Source: Morella rubra (lineage: Eukaryota > Streptophyta > Magnoliopsida > Fagales > Myricaceae). From it: a DNA stretch of 64,000 bases. The notes under the pieces are model-generated. The model saw nothing but the letters and a program-made list of their open reading frames with translations. It ran no database searches and had not been told where the DNA came from. Position numbers and translations under genes: made by a program. Below, piece after piece: positions 49,001 through 59,345 of the stretch; position 1 is the first letter of the stretch, and every line of letters begins with the position of its first letter. The DNA lies in assembly GCA_003952965.2 (NCBI GenBank), contig CM025849.1, forward strand, positions 27,891,365-27,955,364, written 5' to 3'.

Positions 49001-51483
49001 GGCTACCAATTAAAAGAATTGAAAAAAAAAATGAAACTCTAGGTAAAGTAGCATGCAAACCTTACATTCTCCAATTCATCAAAGTACTTGAGCTTACTAC
49101 GAAGTGCTTCCGCAAACTCGATCAGTCTTTGCTTCTCCATTACCTGCAACAAGAACTTGACAGTGAGATGACCAATTGCTTATTTCAAACAAACTTTACT
49201 ACCTAAGATGATATGTGAGGGATGGCATCAATCACAAACCAGGCTTATATACTCCAAAAGAAGAGTGCAGAACCACCAATATATGCTACCTTATAAGTTA
49301 TGACCTACAATTATACTTGCTCTACTTATAAAAAAAAAAACATTATACTTGCTCTATTGTTTGTTGAATCCCCAGAGAATGCATCAGAGCTATAAAAAGA
49401 TTTTACTCAACCAAGGAATTTGATTAACAACTTTTGACTCGGAGAAAAAGCCCCATGCGAACTCTCTATCATATCAAAACAAAAACATGTTCGAGTTTTC
49501 AGTCCTTGACATGGAGATTTTTTTATTTTTTATTTTTTGATAAGTAAGCCAATCTTATTAAACAAAAGAAAGTTGACAGTACAAGAGACTATACTGACAA
49601 AAGCCAAAGCATACACGCTAAAAAACTAATAAAATCCGGAAAATCCACAAAAGGACAACCTAAAACCGAATTAGCCCATAGATGAAGAGAATGCAACACA
49701 AAACCCCCCAATCTAGCCAAAGACACAGCCCTGTCTTTGAAACACCTCCCATTCCTCTCCCTCCATAAACACCACCATGTGCAAGCTGAAATCATCTTCC
49801 AAATGGCCAGGAGATTTATTCCAGCCAAACTCTCCAGGAGAGTGAAAGGTCAAACAAAAAAGGGTAGGAAGCAAGAGAAAAACACACCAGCCGGTCACAT
49901 GCATCATGAAGAGTTTTAGTCTTTGTAGCCACTGCCTCATGCTGCAGCTGTAAAGCATCAAATAAGTCTAGGGTATCATCCACCTGCACCAAAGGGAACT
50001 CAGAATATCTTAAACATTCAAACTGTACACCATTATACAGTCCAAAACTAAACTACAATGAATAAAAAAAAAATTAGCAATGCACTATGCAGGGAAGCCA
50101 TCAATTGCAAAACACATTTACCTGATTGAGCAAGCCATCACATGTCTGTATGCGCTCTGTTAGAGTGTTTACATATTGTTGATATTTCTCCTCTGTCTAA
50201 GGAGAGAGAAGAATGAGGTGCAATAAGCAATAAGTCACAGGACTTGGGCTAATAATATGGTGCAGTGGAATATCACAACTAACCTCTGACTTCATGGCCG
50301 ATTCAAGACCTGTAAACCATTTGTAGAACTGCGAAGGAAAGGTAGATAAATCAAAGGAAAATCTTTAAGTTATCTTGCGTTTAAGAGGAGGAATGGAAGA
50401 ACCCAGTTAGAGTGTAATTGATATAAGTATGTAACACATTGTGCGTCCCATAATAGGTCCCATTAGTCTACCTTTATCCTGGAGTACAGGACTGTTCATA
50501 GCTATTATGTTGACAACGAAGAAAAGTTCGATCCAATCCCTTATTTTTGTCCCGGTTGGTCAATCCATCATTAGAAGCATAAAACTTTTATCCAAACTGC
50601 CAATAAATAATGGGTATTGATTCCATTAATAAATCTATTTTCTTCCCTACGAGTTTTAGTCTCAATAAGAATTCTCCTTCTTACTGCTCTTATAGATATA
50701 ATGAATCCATAAAGAACACGGATTGTTCTTAACGCATAAAGCAAAGATTCTCTCCAACATGCCACAAAAACCATGACTCTGCTAAAAGGCCCTCGAGGTG
50801 CTGCCCCAAGTTTCACACACACCACAGAATGCAAACATCCAGAAAATTCAACCGTCTACATGACAATGCGTATGAGTGTGACCTTGTGCAAGAGCCATGA
50901 GCAAGGTACTTATGAGGAAGCGATCACGAATGTCGAAAGTAGAAGCATGAGCTTAGGATGTAAAATAAAACAAACTAGGATAGGACATTACCTGGTTTGT
51001 ATTGACCAAGAATGGTTGGGTAGTAGGGCCAGAATCTTGGAGAGAGTTGTCGTTGGTGGAAACGGAGACGGACAAGGCATTATCTGGGTGGGAGACATGG
51101 TCTTGCACCAGATTAGGTGGAAAGGGCCGCTCTGCAACCGCATGAGACAGCATCACGATTGCCGCTTGTTGCTGCTCCGACAGAGGAGCATTCTGCACCA
51201 CCAACGATATATTCGAACAAGATCAGGAAAAAATAATAAAAATTCACAGAAAGAAGCGGTTGCGAACACAAAAAGTACACAGATCCACTATCAGTAAAGC
51301 TAGAAAATGTAGATCTCGGTACAACAGAGCTCAATTTAACATCAACACAGCTTAGTCTAATTACATTTAGAAATGAAAAATCAAGAACGCACGTACCTGT
51401 TCCCAAGTAGAGGCGAAGTTATAGCCTTTAGAAATGGCTCCCGATTTTGGAAGGGCCGGAGGGCTTGGTTTCGTGCTTGCCAT
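40034..51483 (-). CDS. COG3: Conserved oligomeric Golgi complex subunit 3
   Basis: COG3 is a core subunit (lobe A) of the COG tether, which captures retrograde vesicles at Golgi cisternae. 24 exons, all GT-AG: 51483-51397, 51192-50992, 50328-50284, 50196-50122, 49983-49888, 49143-49066, 48167-48082, 47917-47851, 47705-47643, 47531-47430, 47213-47109, 47009-46917, 46321-46233, 45670-45451, 44751-44665, 44270-44154, 44051-44019, 43911-43825, 43730-43668, 42907-42791, 42143-42051, 41542-41417, 41189-41089, 40166-40034. They join to 787 residues, the plant family length. The N-terminus ([19 protein letters not shown]) is the plant signature; residues about 110-200 are helical ([40 protein letters not shown]), matching the Sec34-like family domain; the C-terminus is [13 protein letters not shown]. 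No frame lesions. A LINE piece lies in intron 5. Confidence 0.97.
49520..49875 (-). mobile_element. 5'-truncated LINE in COG3 intron 5
   Basis: A T-run on the plus strand at 49511-49540 (A-tail on the minus strand) is followed by a minus-strand reading of the LINE C-terminal domain: [20 protein letters not shown], then [20 protein letters not shown]. Only the last part of ORF2 remains. Its 5' edge lies within about 20 bases of the exon 5 donor at 49887. Confidence 0.8.
50471..50760. other. Unplaced segment within COG3 intron 2
   Basis: The central part of intron 2 reads differently from neighbouring introns. A minus-strand frame (50834-50571) ends [17 protein letters not shown] and looks organelle-like in base use, but I cannot assign it to an organelle gene. 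Confidence 0.2.
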
Positions 51484-52011
51484 TTGCAGTCTCAGGCCAC
51501 AGCTATGTACCCCTGAATCTGCGCCTTTGCGGCAATCATCAAAACACTAATAATCTGATAAATGCAAGAACCCAAATTCGTTGCCACCGGACATCAATAA
51601 CAGAGGTAGTAGGACTGTTCAAACCCGGTGGCGGTGCAAACAACGGGGGGAAAAGTTCAGCAATAATATATGTCCCCAATGCTTCCAATAGAACAAATTA
51701 AAATCAACAAACCCATTGATTTTTAACAACATACCTAAATGAATCAGTGAGACTTGAGAGGGAGATGTAGTAGAGGAGATGAGAAGAGATTGACGCGTGA
51801 AGAAGGGGAGAAGAGGAGAGGAGCTGTGGTAGTGTGGTTTTCGGCGAAGGGAGGCGCGGCCGGCGTGGGGAGAGCCTGGAGGTGGCTGGCTGTCACTGTG
51901 CGTTGGAGAGGGAGGGGAGAGGCGGAGAGAAATTCATAACCGTAAGGGGGTGGGGGAGAAGGTGGAGACTCTTTCAAAGCGGCGTAGTTTCCCATTAAGA
52001 GAAGCTTCGCC

Positions 52012-52047
<36 letters not shown>

Positions 52048-52485
52048 AAGGGGAACTCTTTCAAACGAAACTGAGCGTTTAGTATTTTTTTAAAAAAACC
52101 CGACTTTATTGATACCCGGTGCCGGATAACCTGAAAACTAGGAAAACCTCCCGGTTTCTGTAAATAAACCCATCGGAACCGGTTAGGCCGGATACCGATG
52201 CTTGTGTCGGTGGAATTAGAATTTGTTGGTGAGGCTAAACAGCCCTAATGGTAATCCAACTCTCTGTCATGGGTTAGTCAGGTCAATGGGGTGTGGCCGA
52301 ATTGGACCAGCCCTCTTTTTTTTTTGGATATTGGAGTTGTGCTGCTTGATGATCGTCTTTTCCAGTAGATTTTTGGATATTTAAATACATGGTCATTTCA
52401 GTTAAAAGATTAAAAATTTCATATTCAGACATTTCATGTTCGATTCTCAAACATTGTCTGCCTTAAAAGTTGCTCAAATAAACCC
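51484..52485. other. COG3 upstream region
   Basis: Bases 51740-51960 are purine-rich on the plus strand (pyrimidine-rich on the gene strand), typical of a plant leader or core promoter. A T/A homopolymer block lies at 52014-52048. Bases 52110-52200 contain CCGGTGCCGG and GGAACCGGTTAGGCCGGATA words. No other gene. Confidence 0.5.
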
Positions 52486-53690
52486 AGGTCTTTCTTAAAA
52501 TTGTAAATCAGGCAAGTCAGATTTTAGGGGGAAAAGAAAAAAAAAAGATTAATAACCACCTCGGTGACGAGGAACCCAGATCATAGTGGTGGCCACTCCT
52601 GCGAATGGGAGCCCAAATCTAGGCTCCCCATCGTCGGGGTGGCCGCATGCCACCCCACTAAGGGGAGCCCTGATAGGAACCCTGGCTTAGACCCCTCACC
52701 AATGCCTATCCCCTTCACAAATAAAGACTTATGAGTACTCAAGTTTAGCCCTCGCCTATAGTTGATACCCTTTGGCCGACCCATTGAAGCACTCAAAAGG
52801 GAAATTTATCCTAGATATCGGATCAAAAAGAAAAGAAAAGATATTTTGGTATTTTGAATTTATCAAAAGGATAAATTAAAAGAACACGGATAGTTGGGAA
52901 AATTAATGAAAAGAAGGATACGCAAGCCTAAACTCGAATGGGCTGACACCACTAGAAGAACTCAGAACCCGATTGTGGAACAACGCTGACTTAACCCAAC
53001 GATGAACCTCTAACAAAGTAGATGAGATGTCAGACCTAACCCCAAGCACCAAACCTCCTCGACTAGCCCAACCTTTTCAAGCCTTAACTGAGGTCTTTCT
53101 TAAAATTGTAAATCAGACAAGTCAAATTTTGGAAAAAAAAAAAAAAAAAAGGTTAATGACCACCTTTGTGACTAGGAACCTAGATCGCAGGGGTGGCCAC
53201 CCCTGCGAATGGGAGCCCAAATCTATTGTGGGGGTGGCCGCGAGCCACCCCGCAAAAGGGAGCCCTGATAAGGACCCCGCCCTAGACCCTTCACCAATGT
53301 CTATCCCCCTCACAAGTAAGGACTTGTGAGTACTCGAGTTTAGCCATTGCCTATGGTTGATACCCCTTTGCTGACCCAGTGAAGCACTCAAAAGGGAAAT
53401 GTATCCCAGTTATTGGATCAAAAAGAAAATAAAAGATATTTTTGGTATTTTGAATTTATCAAAAGGATAAATTAAAAGAACACGGCTAGTTGGGAAAATG
53501 GATGAAAAGAAGGATACGCATGCCTAAGCTCGAATGGGCTGACACCACTAGAGAACTCAGAACCCGATTGTGGAACAACGCCAGCTTAACCCAACGATGA
53601 ACCTCTAACAAAGTAAATGAGATGTCAGGCCTAACCCCAAGCACCAAACCTCCTCTGCTAGCCCAAGCTTTCACGCATAACCCTAATCGC
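52486..53690. repeat. 605-bp direct tandem duplication
   Basis: Copy 1 (52486-53090) and copy 2 (53091-about 53690) start with the same phrase (AGGTCTTTCTTAAAATTGTA) and stay colinear through CTGCGAATGGGAGCCCAAAT and CCCAAGCACCAAACCTCCTC. Small indels and an A-run of differing length separate them. No conserved coding content. Confidence 0.9.
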
Positions 53691-54870
53691 TGATTGCCCC
53701 AACTTGACTAGCCTAACCCAGCGCAAGTCTGGTTTAACAAGTGTGAATAGTGGCAAGCCTAACCTCATGCACTATAGCACCCATGCTAACCGAAGTGTCA
53801 AGCTTAACTCCGAACACCGAAGATCATGGCATAAAGGCCAAAAACTCTCTTCGAGACTTCTTTATTCAATTATTCAATAGATGTTTACATATGGTGGCAT
53901 GGAGGGGTACATATAGTACCTCCATGGGCTTGGGCAGTAAAGGGTTTTCCCTCTCACAAGGAAAGACTTTATTGCCACACAATTAAATCCTCCAAAATCC
54001 TATTAAGGTTAAAAAGGAAAGATCTTGTAGAGATCATGCATTTTGCCTTTAGCCCCCAAAACAAGGACAAATCAATCAAAGATTGATTGTCCACAAAATT
54101 AGGGATATGCCTGGCCATAAGCTTCCATATAAGGACCAAAGGTAATTGTCACATGCCTAAAAGACTCCTAACTTCAATCAAGGAACAATCTTTCCTAAAT
54201 ATAACCAAGATTGTTGCCTTAATTGAATCACACCAACATGAAAATGTCTGAGACTTAAAAGTAATAAAGATAACACCCCTAAAATAGGGGGATTCGGCCA
54301 TATAGAGATCCCACATGCGGTTTACCTTATATGGCCCCTTCTAGCCACTTGTGGTGGTTGCCGCTGCTGTGCTTCGCCGCTTCTGCCGCCATACCACTAC
54401 CATGTAAGGCGGTGACCTCAAAATGATCTTCATCGTCTCCTGAGTCTTTTGGGACCAACCTCTTATGTGCTCCGCCATGCGCCGCCACGTCTAGTGGTCG
54501 TGTGGTGGTGCCATCAATCAAATCCACTTGGCTTCAGGATTCATCCTAAGTCAACTCTCCATGCACTTTTAGTTGTGCCGCCAGGACACATGGCCGTGTG
54601 GTGGCGCCATTTTTATGCTCCTCAACTCTTCTTGAGTCATCGTGCATTGCCTCTTCATAAGCTTTGTCTGAGTCATGTCGAGGCTTGTGGCCTTGCGGGC
54701 CCTTGTCTTATCTTGGCAATGTCATGGGACTTACCAATGCGTTGCTAGGCATGTCATGGCTTGGGCCATGGCATGTCAGATGTCTCGACAAGCCTCGCCT
54801 CGCCTAGATCTTGAGTTGGGGTCTCATCAAGCCCTCCCTGGCGAGGGGGGTGGCTCCCGACTTTAGTTTT
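53691..54870. repeat. LTR-like segment related to 30-31.4 kb
   Basis: Shares phrases and order with 29995-31380: a CTCCATGGGC block, a CGGCCA(T)A(T)A(T) block, TGAGTCTTTTGGGACCAAC, and a GTGGTGGTGCCATCAA stretch. Together with the 605-bp duplication immediately upstream it probably derives from one LTR retrotransposon family. No retrotransposon protein is visible. Confidence 0.45.
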
Positions 54871-57087
54871 TTTAATTTTTGAAATAAATAATTAATTTTC
54901 TTTGTAATATTTTATTTTATTGATGTGGCACAATAAAATAAATTTTGGTACACATGTCTTATGTAATTGAGTGTGACATGTATATCAGTTAGCTAACTGC
55001 ATATTTTACTAAGGATGGACTAAATTAATAAACAAAAATAAAGTAGGGAGGAAAATGACCAAAACAAAAACTTAAGGATGATTTTGTAAAAGGGTGTAAG
55101 CCCAAGGACTAAAAAGGTCATTCACCCTAAAAAAAATTTGTAATACAAGAAGTAGAAACAGGATCTCGTTGATTTTGTTTAAAGAAAAATCTTGTGAAAA
55201 AAGATAAGTCTTTGAACTGATTCTCAAAAAGAGATATATATCATTTTCTTCAGACGTACCAAATTCAAATGGCATCTTGTTAAAAAGATGAATAGAATAA
55301 TTTCCAATAAGGCTCTTGGTCCCAAAAGTAAAAGGTTCTTCAAAAACAAGACAAGGTGAGTGACTTGCTTGCCCCTTAAGGATGATTTTGTAAAAGGGTG
55401 TAAAACCCAAGGACTGATAAGGTCATTAATCCTAAAAAAAAAAAATTGTAATACAGGAATTAAAAGCGGGATCTTGTTGATTTTGTTTAAAGAAAAATCT
55501 TGTGAAAAAAGATAAGTCTTTAAACTGATTCTCAAAAAGAGATATATATCATTTTCTTCAGACGTATCAAATTCAAATGGCGTCTTGTTAAAAAGATGAA
55601 TAGAATGATTTCCAGTAAGGTTCTTGGTTCCAAAAGTAGAAGGTTCTTCAAAAAAAAAAAGATGGTGATGACTTGATTGAGAGCTGGGCAAGCAAGTCAC
55701 TCACCTTGTCAAGAAGAGACTTGATTTTAAAAGAAATAAGGTTAAATACACTTCGCAACTCCCCCGTTTTGGTAACTTAGACTTTGCATCATTTTTATTT
55801 CTTATTTTTGACATGGTTCACTCTTGAAGTCCTTGTTGCAATCGATTTGCTCCCTCCATTCAATGTGGCCTTCAAATTGGACAGAATTCCCGATCACGTG
55901 CCAAATGAAACCCTTAATTCCTTGCTTATTAGCACCCCAAAGCACAAGTCAACATCACCTTCTTCAACTTTCTATTTTTTTATTCTTTTATTTTGTTTCC
56001 CCCTATGCTATGAAGATTACACACGAACTTCTGGTTTCTATGATCAATTCTAATTGTTTTCTTCCCCTGTGTGTTTTAAGTATGGTTGGTTTTCTTTTTA
56101 TGGATGAATACATTTTACAACATCAAGTTATAAAAGGTCTTGATGCATCCTAATCTTTTATTTTTTTTTATCAAATTGTACCTTCAATTATTGATTTTAG
56201 ACCCTTTTACACCCTATGTTAAAAATTTAAGTCAAGTTTAACATAAAACTGATTTTTTGACGTTTAAAATTATGATTTTACCCTTATAAATGGGTTACCA
56301 TAAAACAATCATGAGATAAAATTGTCATTTCACGTGCTAAAAAATTATTTTTTGTTCAAATTGATGGAAATTTTGAATGGAGGGTACAAAGTATCGGAAA
56401 ATCAATAATTGGTGTGTGCATTATTGTGTCAAAAAGTGTTCAGACCCTTTAGTTGGATGGCACAAATTGTATTTATCCATTTTTTTTTTTATTGAGATTG
56501 TGGGTAGGAGTTGATTGGTCTCCCCGTATCTTTTTCCTTTTCCATGAATAATAAATTTATCTTGCTAAAAAAAATAAAAATAGAATGACTCATGCCACAA
56601 TGAGCTAATGACTTGCTTCTTCTTTTTTTTTTTTCTTCATGTTAAGGGCCTATTGGATTGAGCATCCATTCGAGGGGGATCAAAAGGGGAAGTAAGTTGT
56701 ATAATTGCGAGGCACAAGGTCGATCCTAAGAGAGGAGCCAAAGAGAAAAAGAATTCTATAGGATCGGAAGGCTTCTCCTCAAATGGAAGTATACTGTGGA
56801 GAAAAGTTTTGATCTTAAAACTTCAATCTTAACAAAAGTTTTGATATTGCCAACATATTAATGAATTATATTAACAACTCAAATTGCATTAAATAATATA
56901 TTAATGACTCAATTGTTCTTTTTTCTGTTTTTTTGTTTTTTTAGATGCACCAGTAGTCCACGAGATGATATGGAAAACAAACCTTAAAAAGAGTTCTATT
57001 GAAAAGGGTGGAGCAAGGTGGTGACAGACTTTCGAGTGAGAGGGAGAATATTGAATATGCAAGTGAGAAAATGAAAAGGTTGAGTCC
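54871..57087. other. Intergenic
   Basis: Outside the 304-bp duplication no gene was recognised. Bases 56165-56480 have ends that are partly inverted (CAATTATTGATTTT inside both arms), suggesting a weak foldback element. Confidence 0.45.
55075..55690. repeat. 304-bp direct tandem duplication
   Basis: Copies start at 55075 and 55379 (AGGATGATTTTGTAAAAGGG) and remain colinear through CATTTTCTTCAGACGTA and TTAAAAAGATGAATAGAAT. The boundary phrase ACAAGGTGAGTGACTTGC (55355-55372) occurs inverted at about 55694-55712, just after copy 2. Frames over it show no recognisable domain. Confidence 0.9.
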
Positions 57088-57841
57088 CACCACTACAAAA
57101 AAAAATTGGGCCTTTAGCAGTGTCGCTGACCGCTGCTACAGGTTTTAGTAGCGTTTTTTTAGCGGCGGTCTCGATCGCGCTATATGTCTGTCGGGATAGG
57201 TTTTAGCGGCGATTTTTACAATTGCCAGTGAAAATCTCGACCTATAGCGGTGTTTTAGAAAAAGCCGCTACAGGTCTTTAGCAACGTTTTTAAAAACGCT
57301 GCTATAGCTCAATTTTGTTCTACATTTACAGAAGCGTTTTGTGACCGCCGCTAAAAACTTATGCCATCGGTTTTTTTTTTTTTTTAAAGAAAGGCCGGTA
57401 AAATAATGATGAACGCTTCTGAAGGTCAATGTGGTTTTTTGCAGCGTTTTAAAGACGCTGCAAAAGACCATAGCCACTTTTTTTCCCAATTTTTTTTCTC
57501 AGCATTTTTGAACTAACGCTGGTTTTTGTTATTTTTATTTGTTTTCTTCGCTTTTTCTCATCTTTTACTATGTTTCTATTATGATACTCTTTTTTTGCCA
57601 GCATTTCTATCATGATAATGCTTTTGAATTCTCACAAAAAAAAATAAAGTTAAAGTAAAGTAAACTAAGAGACCAAAAAAGGAAACAACTGCTTGCACTA
57701 AACATAAGTTTTGATATAATTAAATATATAGAAGATCAAGTTACAATTCAAGAAAGAATTAAAAACAGAGTGGTTATACAAGTAACTAAATAGTAAAATG
57801 TTAAAATACATCAGAATAATCAATGACCAACTAAAATCTCC

Positions 57842-58209
57842 CTCCTTGTATGCATCATCAACATCCTCCTCTTCCACTGCCTACAAGGGAAAACAAAATA
57901 TCATGTAAGAACTATAATAAACAATTACAGATATGGTAGCTTAATTTCATCCAGGAAGGCTCTAATTTTTTATTCTAAACCTCATCATCATCCTCAATGA
58001 GAATCAACTCACATGGAAATGCTAAGTCTATGCACATTGACCTTATGACTGCAGATTTGATGTTGTAGCAGCAGTATAGTTTCCATAATTAAGATTTCCA
58101 GCATTTAGGAAGAATTTATCAAATGTTCCACAAAAACCAAATAAAAATGAGAATAAGAATTACCTGCAGCAGTCTGATGCAACAGGCCTTGAGTTAGGTT
58201 CCCTGCCAT
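57842..58209 (-). other. Exon-like pieces downstream of the eL6 fragment
   Basis: On the minus strand a segment at 58206-58164 is bounded by GGCAG and GTAATT and continues the eL6 frame as NLTQGLLHQTAA. A further acceptor (CCCTTGTAG) occurs at about 57,880, after which the joined frame soon stops. These may be pieces captured from other genes, or chance splice sites. Confidence 0.35.
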
Positions 58210-58541
58210 CACAATTTGATGGGAGTAAAATTTTCAAATAAGGAAAGTTAAGTATTAGAAATCAAAAGAATCCTCTTTGAGCAATTCCAGACTTAAATGT
58301 TGCCAACATATTAGAAATTACAACAGCAATCCCATGCCATGGTCAAACAAGCACCACAATGAAGCACCATGAAAAGACTTCTTGGTACTTCACAATTAGT
58401 ACAGCATCTAAAATTATGTTTGCTAAAACGATGACTTGGTGAAGTGAATTACAACTCCCAAGCCAAAAACAAGCGTACGAAATTACAACTTATTAGCAAG
58501 AGAAAAGTATACTAAAATGATTAAGTCAATCAAACACTCAC

Positions 58542-59345
58542 CAGTGACCAAAAGCAATCCAGATGGAAGTTGCTTCAGGAAAACAACTCTCTTTCCCATA
58601 AATCGTCCAGCAAGAAGGATAAGCACAGTACTTGGGGTAATACTTGACCTAAAATTACATAAATTTCAAAAAGATTTTAAATAATAAGAAAAATGTAAAT
58701 TCATTTCTCATTTAGAAATGCACATATGGGCTACAAGGAAATGAAGTTCGCAATTCAATCAACGATGAGATTCTACAACCAAGCTAAGTCCAAAGAGATC
58801 CTTCTTGCTTCCGTATCTGGAGTAACAAACCTACTACCAGAATCTCATATTTTAACAATCCCTCTCTCTATCTCCAACATTCTAATTTTCAGAAAAATCG
58901 AACTAAGCAAGTATCCACATATCAATAACAACTTCAACAATTTCCCCACGTTTTCCACTGAGCTACCAATATCAGACACCATAAAGTAAAACAGCCCACA
59001 AATCAATCCAAAAATCCAAAGACACTAACCAGAAAACCTATAAAACAGATTAACAGAACAGAACACCCTATATATGCGCACAGATAAACAGATATACCTA
59101 AGTTTTGTTGGTTGAGGCTTCCGCTTGTTCAGCAGAGGCTTCTTTATATCTTCGGAAGGGTAGCATTTAGAAGGCTTCTTAGCGGGAGTAGGAGTCTTGG
59201 GCTTAGCTTCGTGGCTAGAGAAAGCTCTGCCCTTTTTTGCCTTGATGGCCCAGAGGCCCCTTTTGTGGTACATCTTTGACCGAGAGTACTTCCCAATCCC
59301 TCGAATCAGATCAGGGTTCCTAGTCCTACTCACCTTCAACGCCAT
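58542..59345 (-). pseudogene. Ribosomal protein eL6 (L6) 5' fragment, two exons
   Basis: Exon 1 (59345-59098) reads [20 protein letters not shown] and then [12 protein letters not shown], the conserved N-terminus of plant 60S ribosomal protein L6. Exon 2 (58648-58542), joined in frame, reads [20 protein letters not shown] and [16 protein letters not shown]. Donor (AG/GTATAT; G/GTGAGT) and acceptor (TTTTAG) sites are intact, so the copy is genomic rather than reverse-transcribed. The rest of eL6 (the segment after VTGPFK) is absent, so a complete ribosomal protein cannot be made. It lies wholly inside the CACTA element. About 290 bases upstream of the ATG look like a native leader and promoter. 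Confidence 0.88.

Noticed and set aside
55224..55700. 158-residue minus-strand frame over the 304-bp duplication
   Set aside because: It duplicates the neighbouring 112-residue frame because the DNA is duplicated. No domain recognised.
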